From positions 310,001 through 374,000 of the forward strand of contig NZ_JAAVVB010000004.1 of the NCBI RefSeq assembly GCF_018449775.1: DNA of 64,000 nucleotides, in the 5' to 3' direction. The position numbers and the translations under genes were made by a program. The DNA is from Mucilaginibacter sp. dw_454. GTDB taxonomy: Bacteria > Bacteroidota > Bacteroidia > Sphingobacteriales > Sphingobacteriaceae. Numbering within the stretch: the stretch's first letter is position 1; the number at the start of each line of letters is the position of its first letter. Positions 54,561 to 62,238 of this stretch are shown in pieces. Below the pieces are notes generated by a model, which had not been told where the DNA came from, did not search any database, and was given only the letters and a program-made list of their open reading frames with translations.

Positions 54561-57150
54561 AACAAAATCAAGACTTCAGTGTAGTTTGTTAATTATGTTT
54601 TTATTGGTAATGTACTCCGCTGTCTGCGCTCAACCAAACACCGGCACCCCAACCCGCAACGACCACCTGTTTCCATCAGCGCCAATTGCCAAACCATTTA
54701 TTGACTATGACGCCCGCGGATTTTTGATCAATGGCAAACGCACCTTCATCGTCTCGGCAAGCATGGAATATTCGCGTGTGCCGCGTGCTTTATGGCATGA
54801 CCGTCTGTTGCGCTTAAAACGCGCGGGCTTTAATGCTATTGAGATGTATACTTTCTGGAACTATCATGAACCCAAAGAGGGGCAGTTCAACTTTACCGGT
54901 GACCATGACCTGGACGCTTACTTAAAGCTAATCAAAAGCATGGGCATGTATGCTATTGTCCGCGTAGGACCATACTATTGCGGCGAATGGGATATGGGCG
55001 GTTACCCCATTTGGTTAAGATTTAAAAAAGACTTGCGCGTACGCGAGAATAATCCGCAATTTTTGACGGCTGTCGATCATTATTTTGAAAGGCTGATGCC
55101 GATCGTATCGCAAAACCAAATTAACCATGGCGGTGCGGTAATCATGGTGCAGTTAGAAAATGAACATCGCGCCGGCTGGGGCACCGTAATGCCCGATAAC
55201 TACTTTAAACATTTAAGAGCAAAATCTTTATCGTTGGGTTTACAGGTGCCGTACTTTTTCAGCGGATTGCATTCCGGCAATGATCCTGCAAGCGACTATG
55301 CCAGCCTGGACGATCCTGATCGGCCCAATCCCTGGTTTAGTGCCGAATATTGGGGCGTGTGGTTCTTAAATTACGGCCCACAGGAGACAGATTCAACCCT
55401 GTACGACCGCCGCACCTGGAAGATCATTGCTCATGGTGGTAATGGGTACAATATTTACATGGCGCATGGCGGCTCAAACTTCGATTATAATAACGACCGT
55501 GATAATGCGGCCTCTTACGATTACGGCGCGGCCATTGGCCAAACCGGCGATCTGCGTCCTATTTACTATAGCTTTAAACGTGCCAACTGGTTTGCGCGCA
55601 GTTTTCAATCTGTTTTAGAGAATAGTTTAGATGAGCAACAAGACAAACCTACGGTGTCTGACACCATTATTAAAGTAACCGCCCGCAAAAGCCCGGCGGG
55701 GACAATTGCTTTTTTAGATAACCCGGATTCGGTTGCAGTAAAGTTTGAGGTAAGACCTCCGGCGAGTGTACCGGTAAAAACGTCAATTCAAATAAAACTG
55801 GCTGCAGGCGAGATCATGCCCTTGGTGCAGAATTACGTTATCGCCCCAAACATAAAACTGGTTTGGGCGCCTACCCGCATATATAGCGTTATCCCGCAAG
55901 GTAAAACTACCACCCTATTGGTTTATGGCGATGTGGGATCAAAGGCGCAACTGTATTTTACAGCTGATAAAGAGGAGGCTCTAACAGCCGATTCTGTAGC
56001 GTTTGGAATAGATAATGGCTTGATCGAATTTAATACAGTTATTGGTGCAAAGCCATCATCTTATAGCTTCATAGCAGGAAAACAAACCATAAAAATTATT
56101 ACTGCAGACAATGATTTGGCTACCCATAGTTGGTTTGACGACGCAAATAGCAACATCATCATAGGACCGGATTACCTGGCAGATGCTACAGCCAGCAGCG
56201 TTACAATAGAACGCCCGTGGCAAATTAAAAAAGATTATCACCTGTGGATTTATAAGCCTGACGATCCGATAGTAGAGCTTTATCATTTTATAACAGATCC
56301 TCATCCGCAGCAATTAAAATCAGGGGCCTGGCAAGTAATGGATGCGTCATCGCCGGCATCGCCAAATTATAATGACAAAGCTTGGTTGCATACTACAAAT
56401 CCGCAGCAAATGGGTGCAGATGGCGATGTCACAGCTTATGCATGGTATCGCACCAAAATAAAAGTAAATAGTACTGGACAGTATTTACTGCAATTAAAAA
56501 AAGCTCCCGAAGGCGGGGCGATATTTTTGGATGGTAAGCGGGTAGATACTTCGGCTTTTTTCCCGGACACAGTATACTTAACCATAAGCGCGGGAAAAAT
56601 GCATACACTGGCAATTTTCACTTCGCATATTGGGCGTAATAAACTCATCTTTAAAATAGGTGAGATAGATACGCTGGATAGAAAAGGCATTTGGGGAAAG
56701 GTTACCTTGCAAAAAGCAGATGGCAAAACACCGCCTATAATAGTAAATAACTGGCGCATGAAGGGCGGCCCCTGTAACGACGCAAAAGGAGACGGCTGTA
56801 TTATCGGCTTTGATAATGAAAAACAACAGTGGCCTAAATTACCCGCAACAACAAGCCGCAAACCTCAATTTTACCGGTCGACGTTAAACCTTACCGGGCA
56901 AAAATACTCAAATGCTATATGGCGCGTTAATACTACCAGCTTAAGTTCGGGTTCGGTATGGGTTAACGGGCATAACCTGGGGCGATACCCGGAAAAAATA
57001 AAAGTAAGCGGAATGTACCTGCCCAATTGCTGGTTAAAACCCGGAAAAAATACGGTAGTAATTTTTGATGAAAATGGCGTTCTCCCTAACAAAGTAGCCA
57101 TTGAAGCAGAGGAAGCCGCCGGCAGGGATACACAAACGTTACAGTTTTAA
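54556..57150 (+). CDS. GH35 beta-galactosidase-family hydrolase
   Basis: 864 residues from ATG 54556, which lies at the edge of a palindromic repeat and gives a proper signal peptide (MTTKSRLQCSLLIMFLLVMYSAVCAQ). The frame continues back to an ATG at 54457, but that would translate the repeat and yield no normal signal. GH35 motifs are VQLENEH with acid/base Glu203 and WFSAEYWG with nucleophile Glu264; GGSNFDYNNDRDNAASYDYGAAIGQ is also typical. Beta-sandwich domains follow, with a late galactose-binding-like region (SGSVWVNGHNLGRYPE). It removes terminal beta-galactose. Longer than many GH35 enzymes. Confidence 0.92.
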   Translation: MTTKSRLQCSLLIMFLLVMYSAVCAQPNTGTPTRNDHLFPSAPIAKPFIDYDARGFLINGKRTFIVSASMEYSRVPRALWHDRLLRLKRAGFNAIEMYTFWNYHEPKEGQFNFTGDHDLDAYLKLIKSMGMYAIVRVGPYYCGEWDMGGYPIWLRFKKDLRVRENNPQFLTAVDHYFERLMPIVSQNQINHGGAVIMVQLENEHRAGWGTVMPDNYFKHLRAKSLSLGLQVPYFFSGLHSGNDPASDYASLDDPDRPNPWFSAEYWGVWFLNYGPQETDSTLYDRRTWKIIAHGGNGYNIYMAHGGSNFDYNNDRDNAASYDYGAAIGQTGDLRPIYYSFKRANWFARSFQSVLENSLDEQQDKPTVSDTIIKVTARKSPAGTIAFLDNPDSVAVKFEVRPPASVPVKTSIQIKLAAGEIMPLVQNYVIAPNIKLVWAPTRIYSVIPQGKTTTLLVYGDVGSKAQLYFTADKEEALTADSVAFGIDNGLIEFNTVIGAKPSSYSFIAGKQTIKIITADNDLATHSWFDDANSNIIIGPDYLADATASSVTIERPWQIKKDYHLWIYKPDDPIVELYHFITDPHPQQLKSGAWQVMDASSPASPNYNDKAWLHTTNPQQMGADGDVTAYAWYRTKIKVNSTGQYLLQLKKAPEGGAIFLDGKRVDTSAFFPDTVYLTISAGKMHTLAIFTSHIGRNKLIFKIGEIDTLDRKGIWGKVTLQKADGKTPPIIVNNWRMKGGPCNDAKGDGCIIGFDNEKQQWPKLPATTSRKPQFYRSTLNLTGQKYSNAIWRVNTTSLSSGSVWVNGHNLGRYPEKIKVSGMYLPNCWLKPGKNTVVIFDENGVLPNKVAIEAEEAAGRDTQTLQF

Positions 57151-57230
57151 ACGAAACTGTTACAGTAGTTCTGCGTTATTTTAATAATATTTGTAACCGA
57201 ATAACAACAATAAAAACTAAAATAAAAAAA

Positions 57231-57641
57231 ATGAAAAAGGTATTATTAGCAGCCGTTGTGGTACTTACTGCAGTTACCGTATGTTTAGCAGCCAGTGTTG
57301 ACGGTGTTTGGAAAGGCTTAGTTGAAGGACAGTATAATTTATCGTTAACTTTGAAAACTGATGGCACTGCATTAACAGGTGTTTTCAATTTAGTAGATAA
57401 CAACCCAAAATCAGAAAATCCTGATGAAGCTGGTTACACACCGTTTGTTGCTGCCCAAATGGGTAAAAACACCATCACTGACGGTAAAGTTGACGGCGAT
57501 AACATTCAATTTACTACAACTTTTAACGGTAAACCAATTGTTTACAAAGGCACCATTACTGAAGGTAAATTGGTTTTAACCACTACCTTTAACAATGCAC
57601 CTGTTAAGTTGACTTTAAAGCAACCTGCTGTTGCTAAGTAA
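57231..57641 (+). CDS. Small secreted beta-rich protein, paralogue 1
   Basis: 136 residues with signal peptide ending near VCLAAS (residue 20). The mature part is a run of predicted beta strands (VDGVWKGLVEGQYNLSLTLKTDGTALTGVF, TDGKVDGDNIQFTTTFNGKP, YKGTITEGKLVLTTTF), like a small barrel or lipocalin-type fold. No enzyme motif. The gene at 58819 is a clear relative, with the same VDG/GxWxG...TGxF pattern. It sits between GH35 and a sugar isomerase-like gene, which suggests a glycoside-related accessory role. Function unknown. Confidence 0.75.
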   Translation: MKKVLLAAVVVLTAVTVCLAASVDGVWKGLVEGQYNLSLTLKTDGTALTGVFNLVDNNPKSENPDEAGYTPFVAAQMGKNTITDGKVDGDNIQFTTTFNGKPIVYKGTITEGKLVLTTTFNNAPVKLTLKQPAVAK

Positions 57642-57663
57642 TAAATCCTGATAACGGATATAA

Positions 57664-57703
57664 AGAAAAAGCCCTTCTGAATATTCAGAAGGGCTTTTTC
57701 TTT
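57664..57703 (+). terminator. Rho-independent terminator
   Basis: Stem AAAAAGCCCTTCTGAATA / TATTCAGAAGGGCTTTTT, a perfect palindrome with almost no loop, after the small secreted gene. Confidence 0.92.
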
Positions 57704-57714
57704 AATCTTATTTT

Positions 57715-57792
57715 GTCATCCTGAGCGGAGCGAAGGATCTTATCAAACTTTTAATTCAAGCGTATAAGATTCTTCACTATGCTCAGAATGAC
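57715..57792. repeat. Dispersed palindromic repeat, GTCATCCTGAGCGGAG type
   Basis: Left arm GTCATCCTGAGCGGAGCGAA, loop, right arm ending TATGCTCAGAATGAC. A third repeat family, lying between convergent genes. Confidence 0.85.
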
Positions 57793-57812
57793 AAGCATGT
57801 TTTTATTTGTTC

Positions 57813-58712
57813 TTACACATCGCAAATCATCATTGATGCTTGCAGCGAGGCTATCATTTTATCCTGATCATTAGTTATTGGCAGGTACTCTTGCGCTACA
57901 TAGCCTTTAAAGCCCAGGTCTTTGATGGCTTTGATGACAGCCGGATAGTATAGCTCCTGCGTATCATTTGGCTCATTACGGCCGGGTACACCTGCCACGT
58001 GGAAATGCGCCAGATAATGTTGGTTTGCTCTGATAGTAGCAATTACGTCGCCTTCATCAATTTGCATGTGGTATATATCGTACAGTAATTTAAAATTTTC
58101 TGATCCCAGAGCTTTACATAATTTCACGCCCCAGTCTGTACGGTCGCATTGGTAATCGTGGTGGTTAACCTTGCTGTTTAATAACTCCATGCAAAGTACC
58201 ACACCATGTTTTTCGGCAAGTGGCAGGATCTTTTTAAGACCTTCTACGCAATTGTTTAGTCCGGTTACATCGTCTTTACCTTCTCGGTTTCCGCTAAAGC
58301 AAATCAGGTTTTTATAACCTGCAGCAGCAACTTTCACAATCAGGTCGCTGTAGTCTTTGATCAGCTTTTCGTGTTTTGCAGGGTCGTTCCAACCAAAAGT
58401 TATAGCCACGCCCGGTCCGTTGCACATTGATGAATATAAACCATGTTTTTGAGCTATCGGCCATTCCTCAGGACCTATCAGGTCAATGGCTTTCATACCC
58501 ATCCCCTTGGCAGCGCCGCAAAGCGTGTCGAGGTCTATATTTTGAAAGCACCAGCGGCATACTGAGTGGTTGATATTACCTTTTAATTTAGCAGGTTCGT
58601 CCTTGGTCACAGGCGAGGTTTTAAATGCAGATAATGCACCGGCGGCAGCTATGGCCCCGGTTCCGGCAACAATGTTTTTAATGGCCGATCTGCGGTTTTG
58701 GGATGATCTCAT
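57813..58712 (-). CDS. Tat-exported sugar isomerase/epimerase-like TIM barrel protein
   Basis: 299 residues. NRRSAIKNIVAGTGAIAAAGALSAF near 6-30 is a twin-arginine signal. The xylose isomerase-like TIM barrel of hydroxypyruvate-isomerase type is shown by SVCRWCFQNIDLDTLCGAAKGMGMKAIDLIGPEEW, LCMELLNSKVNHHDYQCDRTDWG, KLLYDIYHMQIDEGDVIATIR, and HFHVAGVPGRNEP, with Glu/Asp/His metal ligands. Exported members probably act on keto-sugars made by Gfo/Idh/MocA oxidoreductases such as the one at 52.9 kb. Substrate is unproven. Flanked by two related small secreted proteins. Confidence 0.87.
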   Translation of the reverse strand: MRSSQNRRSAIKNIVAGTGAIAAAGALSAFKTSPVTKDEPAKLKGNINHSVCRWCFQNIDLDTLCGAAKGMGMKAIDLIGPEEWPIAQKHGLYSSMCNGPGVAITFGWNDPAKHEKLIKDYSDLIVKVAAAGYKNLICFSGNREGKDDVTGLNNCVEGLKKILPLAEKHGVVLCMELLNSKVNHHDYQCDRTDWGVKLCKALGSENFKLLYDIYHMQIDEGDVIATIRANQHYLAHFHVAGVPGRNEPNDTQELYYPAVIKAIKDLGFKGYVAQEYLPITNDQDKMIASLQASMMICDV

Positions 58713-58780
58713 AATAATTAAAATTACGCTTTTTTAAATTAGCTTGTATAAAAATTTAAATACATTAAACTGCAAACCTT

Positions 58781-58788
58781 TAAATTTG
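58781..58788 (+). promoter_or_regulatory. Putative -7 promoter element of the second small secreted gene
   Basis: TAAATTTG fits TAnnTTTG and lies 30 bases before the ATG at 58819. It supports that start rather than the TTG at 58744. Confidence 0.45.
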
Positions 58789-58818
58789 TCTATAATTACA
58801 AAAAGCATAAATAACGAG

Positions 58819-59166
58819 ATGAAGAAGTACCTTTTTATATCATTACTGGCGGTGTTAATTGCTACCGCAGTTTGTTATGCCGAAGGCGCAGCAGGGAAAT
58901 GGTCTGGTACTATTGCTTTACTGTATGATGTTACCGTAAACATGAAAGAAGACAAAGGCGTAGTTAACGGCACCGTTACCACCGAGATTGGCGACATCCC
59001 CCTAAAAAATGGCGTAATAACCGGTAACGATATTGTGTTTAAACCTTTTACTTATAATGGTTTTGCCGTGCAGTACGTGAAGGGTAAAATTGACGGCGAT
59101 AAAATGAACGTTGTCATAGGCTTTCAAGGCACTACGTTTACAGGTGTGCTTAAACGGGTAAAATAA
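58819..59166 (+). CDS. Small secreted beta-rich protein, paralogue 2
   Basis: 115 residues from ATG 58819, where signal peptide MKKYLFISLLAVLIATAVCYA begins; the frame extends to a TTG at 58744 with no signal character. The mature part (AGKWSGTIALLYDVTVNMKED, VVNGTVTTEIGDIPLKNGVITGND, YVKGKIDGDKMNVVIGF, TFTGVLKRVK) mirrors the protein at 57231. Unknown function. It converges on the SIMPL gene with a 10-bp gap. Confidence 0.75.
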   Translation: MKKYLFISLLAVLIATAVCYAEGAAGKWSGTIALLYDVTVNMKEDKGVVNGTVTTEIGDIPLKNGVITGNDIVFKPFTYNGFAVQYVKGKIDGDKMNVVIGFQGTTFTGVLKRVK

Positions 59167-59176
59167 ATCATCGGGC

Positions 59177-59908
59177 TTAATTAGCCTGAAACTCCATTTT
59201 TATAGTTATAGACCCGGTTTTTAGACGGCTTGAGGTATTGAAAGCGCCACCGTAGCTGTAATTTTCATTGCTGTTTTTTCCTGTAATCTGGAACACCCCC
59301 ATAGTAGCTTTTTTGAGTTTCCCTAGTGAGCCGCCTGCGTTATTGGCAATAGTCTCGGCTCGGGCCTTTGCATCAGCACTAGCACGCCCCAGAAGGTCCA
59401 TTTTTACTTCGGTTAGCTTGGTGTTATAAAATTGAGGTGGGGCTGAATTAAGCTCTACACCATTTTCAATAAGTTCTGTCGCTTCGCGTGATATCTTATC
59501 TATTTTATCAACTGCGTTTGACTGCACGGTAACAGTTTGCATCAAGTTATATCCCGAGAATTTCTGGCCAAAATTACGCCCATTGTCATCTGTTACAGGT
59601 TCAAATTCTTTATTGATTGTTACAGACGAAAATATAATTTCGGTACTGTTAACTCCTTTTTTTAGCAAATAATCGCGAATAGTATTTTCATCAGCCTTCA
59701 GTGACGTGTAGGCGCTCCTTAAATCAGCAGATTTGCGAGAATAAGTGCCATTCCAAACAATCAGATCACTATTGAAATCTTTTTCGGCAAGGCCGGTAAC
59801 TACAATAGTTTCCATATCGGTTGATCTCGATCTGTAGGCATGGCCAATAACAGCAAAAGCAATAATAACAGATATGCCAATTATCGCGGCGGTGATATAA
59901 GGTTTCAT
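59177..59908 (-). CDS. SIMPL domain (DUF541) protein
   Basis: 243 residues with one N-terminal membrane segment (about 5-22), so it is membrane-anchored with a periplasmic domain. The domain shows ETIVVTGLAEKDFNSDLIVW, then RDYLLKKGVNSTEIIFSSVTINKE, the ATELIENGVEL turn, and ASADAKARAETIANNAGGSLGKLKKA. This matches SIMPL/Oxidative-stress-defense YggE-like proteins. Molecular function is not known. It follows the GluQ-type gene by 29 bp and is probably co-transcribed. Confidence 0.88.
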   Translation of the reverse strand: MKPYITAAIIGISVIIAFAVIGHAYRSRSTDMETIVVTGLAEKDFNSDLIVWNGTYSRKSADLRSAYTSLKADENTIRDYLLKKGVNSTEIIFSSVTINKEFEPVTDDNGRNFGQKFSGYNLMQTVTVQSNAVDKIDKISREATELIENGVELNSAPPQFYNTKLTEVKMDLLGRASADAKARAETIANNAGGSLGKLKKATMGVFQITGKNSNENYSYGGAFNTSSRLKTGSITIKMEFQAN

Positions 59909-59937
59909 GGCGGAACGTTTTAATAAATTTACAGCTT

Positions 59938-60819
59938 TTAAAGCAATTGTTCAAGTTCTTTAAAACTTCTAACCGGAGTTAATATGCCAAGCATCGAAAC
60001 TATATTTTGATAAACCTCTGCCGCCGTTCTCCCCTGCTCTCTTAAATATTTGATTGAAGTGGAACCAGCAGATTTAGACAGCTTTTTATCATCATCTTCC
60101 ATCAATAAAGGGTGATGATGAAAAGTTGTATTAGCAAAAGCTGTTACGCCCAATACATCCGCCAAAAAAAGCTGCGCGAGCGTTGAGGGGAAAAGATCCT
60201 CGCCGCGTATCACCAGGTCAACACCGAAATGCAGATCGTCAACTATTGAGGCTAACTGGTAAGCCGGAAAATTATCTTTCTTTTTTACCACAAAGTTTTT
60301 CATAGTTTCCGGCAGGCGGATTGTAGTAATGCCATCGGTTAAGGTTTTCAGATCGATGGGCCTGTCGTCGGTATAAAGTCGCCAGGCAGTTTCGGGCGTA
60401 TCCAGAGGGAGGGATTTATTGATACAATTGCCCGGATAACTGTCACCTTGTAACTGGGAGCGCGAACATTTGCAGGCAAATACCCCACGTTGTTCTGCCA
60501 GTTGTTGCAGCGCATCATCATACATATCCATCCGGTGTAATTGCGACCACTCATCATGATATTCAATTACATTCCGTGGACCCTCATCCCAGGGTATCTC
60601 CAGGAAATTTAGGGTGTCAAAAATATCCTGAACGTATAAATGATTTACCCGCTGCTGATCGAGATCATCAATACGCAGCAAAATTTTCGCGCCGGTTTTG
60701 CGGGCTATGGCCGCAGTAAGCGCGAATGACAAAGCATTACCTAAATGCAGATAGCCGCTGGGCGTAGGGGCTATTCGGGTGCGGGTAAACTTTGTCTCGT
60801 TATTTAGCATGGGCGCCAA
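59938..60819 (-). CDS. gluQ: Glutamyl-Q tRNA(Asp) synthetase-like protein
   Basis: 293 residues, only the catalytic domain of a class I GluRS with no anticodon-binding domain. RIAPTPSGYLHLGNALSFAL carries the HIGH-equivalent HLGN, and KKLSKSAGSTSIK the KMSKS-equivalent. The zinc site is the CKCSRSQL...YPGNC pattern near 112-130, as in GluQ enzymes. It would attach glutamate to queuosine in tRNA-Asp. A discriminating queuosine assay was not possible, so a tRNA-Glu role is not fully excluded. It overlaps nothing and shares its operon with SIMPL. Confidence 0.88.
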   Translation of the reverse strand: MAPMLNNETKFTRTRIAPTPSGYLHLGNALSFALTAAIARKTGAKILLRIDDLDQQRVNHLYVQDIFDTLNFLEIPWDEGPRNVIEYHDEWSQLHRMDMYDDALQQLAEQRGVFACKCSRSQLQGDSYPGNCINKSLPLDTPETAWRLYTDDRPIDLKTLTDGITTIRLPETMKNFVVKKKDNFPAYQLASIVDDLHFGVDLVIRGEDLFPSTLAQLFLADVLGVTAFANTTFHHHPLLMEDDDKKLSKSAGSTSIKYLREQGRTAAEVYQNIVSMLGILTPVRSFKELEQLL

Positions 60820-60841
60820 ATTAGGTTAAATCAGCTTAAAT

Positions 60842-60874
60842 AAAAAAGGGCCCTGAAATTATCAGGGCCCTTTG
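60842..60874 (-). terminator. Rho-independent terminator
   Basis: Stem AAAGGGCCCTGA / TCAGGGCCCTTT with loop AATTA, just past the stop of the collagen-like lipoprotein. Confidence 0.9.
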
Positions 60875-60892
60875 TACGTTATCTATGATTTT

Positions 60893-61738
60893 TTAGTTAA
60901 TGCCTAAGGCGTGAGCCACCTGGTTATAGTTATTCAGGCTAATACCCGGATTATGCAGCATCATATTAGTTAGTGCTGTTCCCGGAATTACTACAACCCT
61001 GAAATCCAGACTTCCTGATGTAAAACTTGATTTAATATCCAGGAAACCAACACCAAAGTCTTGCAGACTTAAAGTATTTCCTGAATCAGAAAATGGCAAC
61101 GGGTTCCATGTCGCTGATGTGCCGGTAGTACGGCAATACACCAATACAATACCTTTATCAACAACATCCTGCGTAATAGCAGGCACCGAAAGGCGGGTGG
61201 CACTTAACAAAGAGACGCTCTGATTGGTGAACAAATAGCTATTTATTTCTGCTGCGCCGGTTGCACCAGTAGCGCCCGTTGCACCATTTGCACCTGTGGC
61301 CCCGGTTGCGCCATTTGCGCCGGTAGCACCATTTGCGCCTGTCGCGCCATTAGCACCAGTTGCCCCGTTGGCGCCATTTGCACCTGTAGCGCCCGTTGCA
61401 CCTTTAGCGCCTGTTGCTCCAACTGCACCATTTGCTCCGGTAGCGCCCGTTGCTCCATTTGCTCCCGCGCCTGTAGCACCCGTGGCACCTGTCGCACCGG
61501 TAGCGCCTGTAGTACCATTAACTCCGTTTGCGCCATTGCTGCCGTTTGCGCCGGTTACACCAGCCACCCCTTGCGGGCCGCCTGCACCAGCAGCTCCATC
61601 GGCACCGGTTGCTCCAGTGGCGCCGGTTGCACCTGTAGAGCCGGTTGCCCCCGTTGGGCCCGGGTTAGTGGTGCTTTTGCAAGCGCCCAGGCTAAGTATA
61701 GTTATTAACGATATTGATAGTAAATGTTTAATCTTCAT
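60893..61738 (-). CDS. Collagen-like lipoprotein with Gly-X-Y tract
   Basis: 281 residues. The lipobox LSLGAC (Cys20) predicts a lipid anchor. Residues 27-162 are about 45 Gly-X-Y triplets, mostly GAT and GAN, with one two-residue break (GAGAN). A C-terminal ~119-residue globular domain follows ([32 protein letters not shown]), beta-rich. Bacterial collagen-like proteins form surface or matrix fibres. Thr and Asn in Y positions instead of Pro/Hyp imply a low-stability or differently stabilised triple helix. Antisense frames through the repeat are not genes. Monocistronic. Confidence 0.88.
   Translation of the reverse strand: MKIKHLLSISLITILSLGACKSTTNPGPTGATGSTGATGATGATGADGAAGAGGPQGVAGVTGANGSNGANGVNGTTGATGATGATGATGAGANGATGATGANGAVGATGAKGATGATGANGANGATGANGATGANGATGANGATGATGANGATGATGATGAAEINSYLFTNQSVSLLSATRLSVPAITQDVVDKGIVLVYCRTTGTSATWNPLPFSDSGNTLSLQDFGVGFLDIKSSFTSGSLDFRVVVIPGTALTNMMLHNPGISLNNYNQVAHALGIN
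61253..61660 (-). repeat. Nucleotide repeats encoding the Gly-X-Y tract
   Basis: About 400 bp of 9-bp-periodic sequence coding for GAT/GAN-type triplets. Such tracts often vary in length by slippage or recombination. Confidence 0.85.
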
Positions 61739-61951
61739 AGTAATGAATGTAATTACGCTAAAATACAGGGTTTTTACGAAACATTATTCATTTTGGTTTC
61801 AATTATTTGTTAGGCGCGCAAATTAATTTCTTTTGATTATAGTTATTTAACACAGCTAATTTTACCAACGGTTAACATCTGTTTATAAAATAAAACGAAT
61901 CAGTTAAAACTTATATTTTTTCTTTTCGTTAAAACACTAAATACTTAACCT

Positions 61952-62221
61952 ATGAGTAACATACGCACCCTGCACGCAAAAGTGCACAAATGGATTGATT
62001 CCATCGGATTTAGGCTAAATGCCTCGCAAACTGACAAGAGAAATAAGGTAACTACCAACCATTATTTCTTTGAGACTTTTAATTTTATCGAAAGAAATAA
62101 GGATGGCGATATTGGTAATTCAAAATTTTTATGTTTTGATATGTACGGCGAAAAAATAAACGTGCGTTCACTACTTGATTTGCAAACTGCCTTTTTTGAG
62201 AATATCAGCCAGCTTAAGTAA
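61952..62221 (+). CDS. Small hypothetical protein
   Basis: 89 residues, no signal peptide: MSNIRTLHAKVHKWIDSIGF...KFLCFDMYGEKINVRSLLDLQTAFFENI. Mixed charged and hydrophobic, likely soluble alpha/beta. I do not recognise a family. It is isolated between the divergent collagen-like gene and the convergent protease gene. A 213-bp AT-rich leader precedes it. Confidence 0.55.
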   Translation: MSNIRTLHAKVHKWIDSIGFRLNASQTDKRNKVTTNHYFFETFNFIERNKDGDIGNSKFLCFDMYGEKINVRSLLDLQTAFFENISQLK

Positions 62222-62238
62222 TTTGAGTATTACTGCTG

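Noticed and set aside
61243..61536. Minus-strand alternative frame rich in Gln/Arg/Leu
   Set aside because: Another reading of the same repeat tract, overlapping a secure lipoprotein gene.
61296..61826. Long plus-strand frame of Ala-Pro-Val repeats
   Set aside because: It is the antisense reading of the collagen-like repeats; low complexity, no start context.
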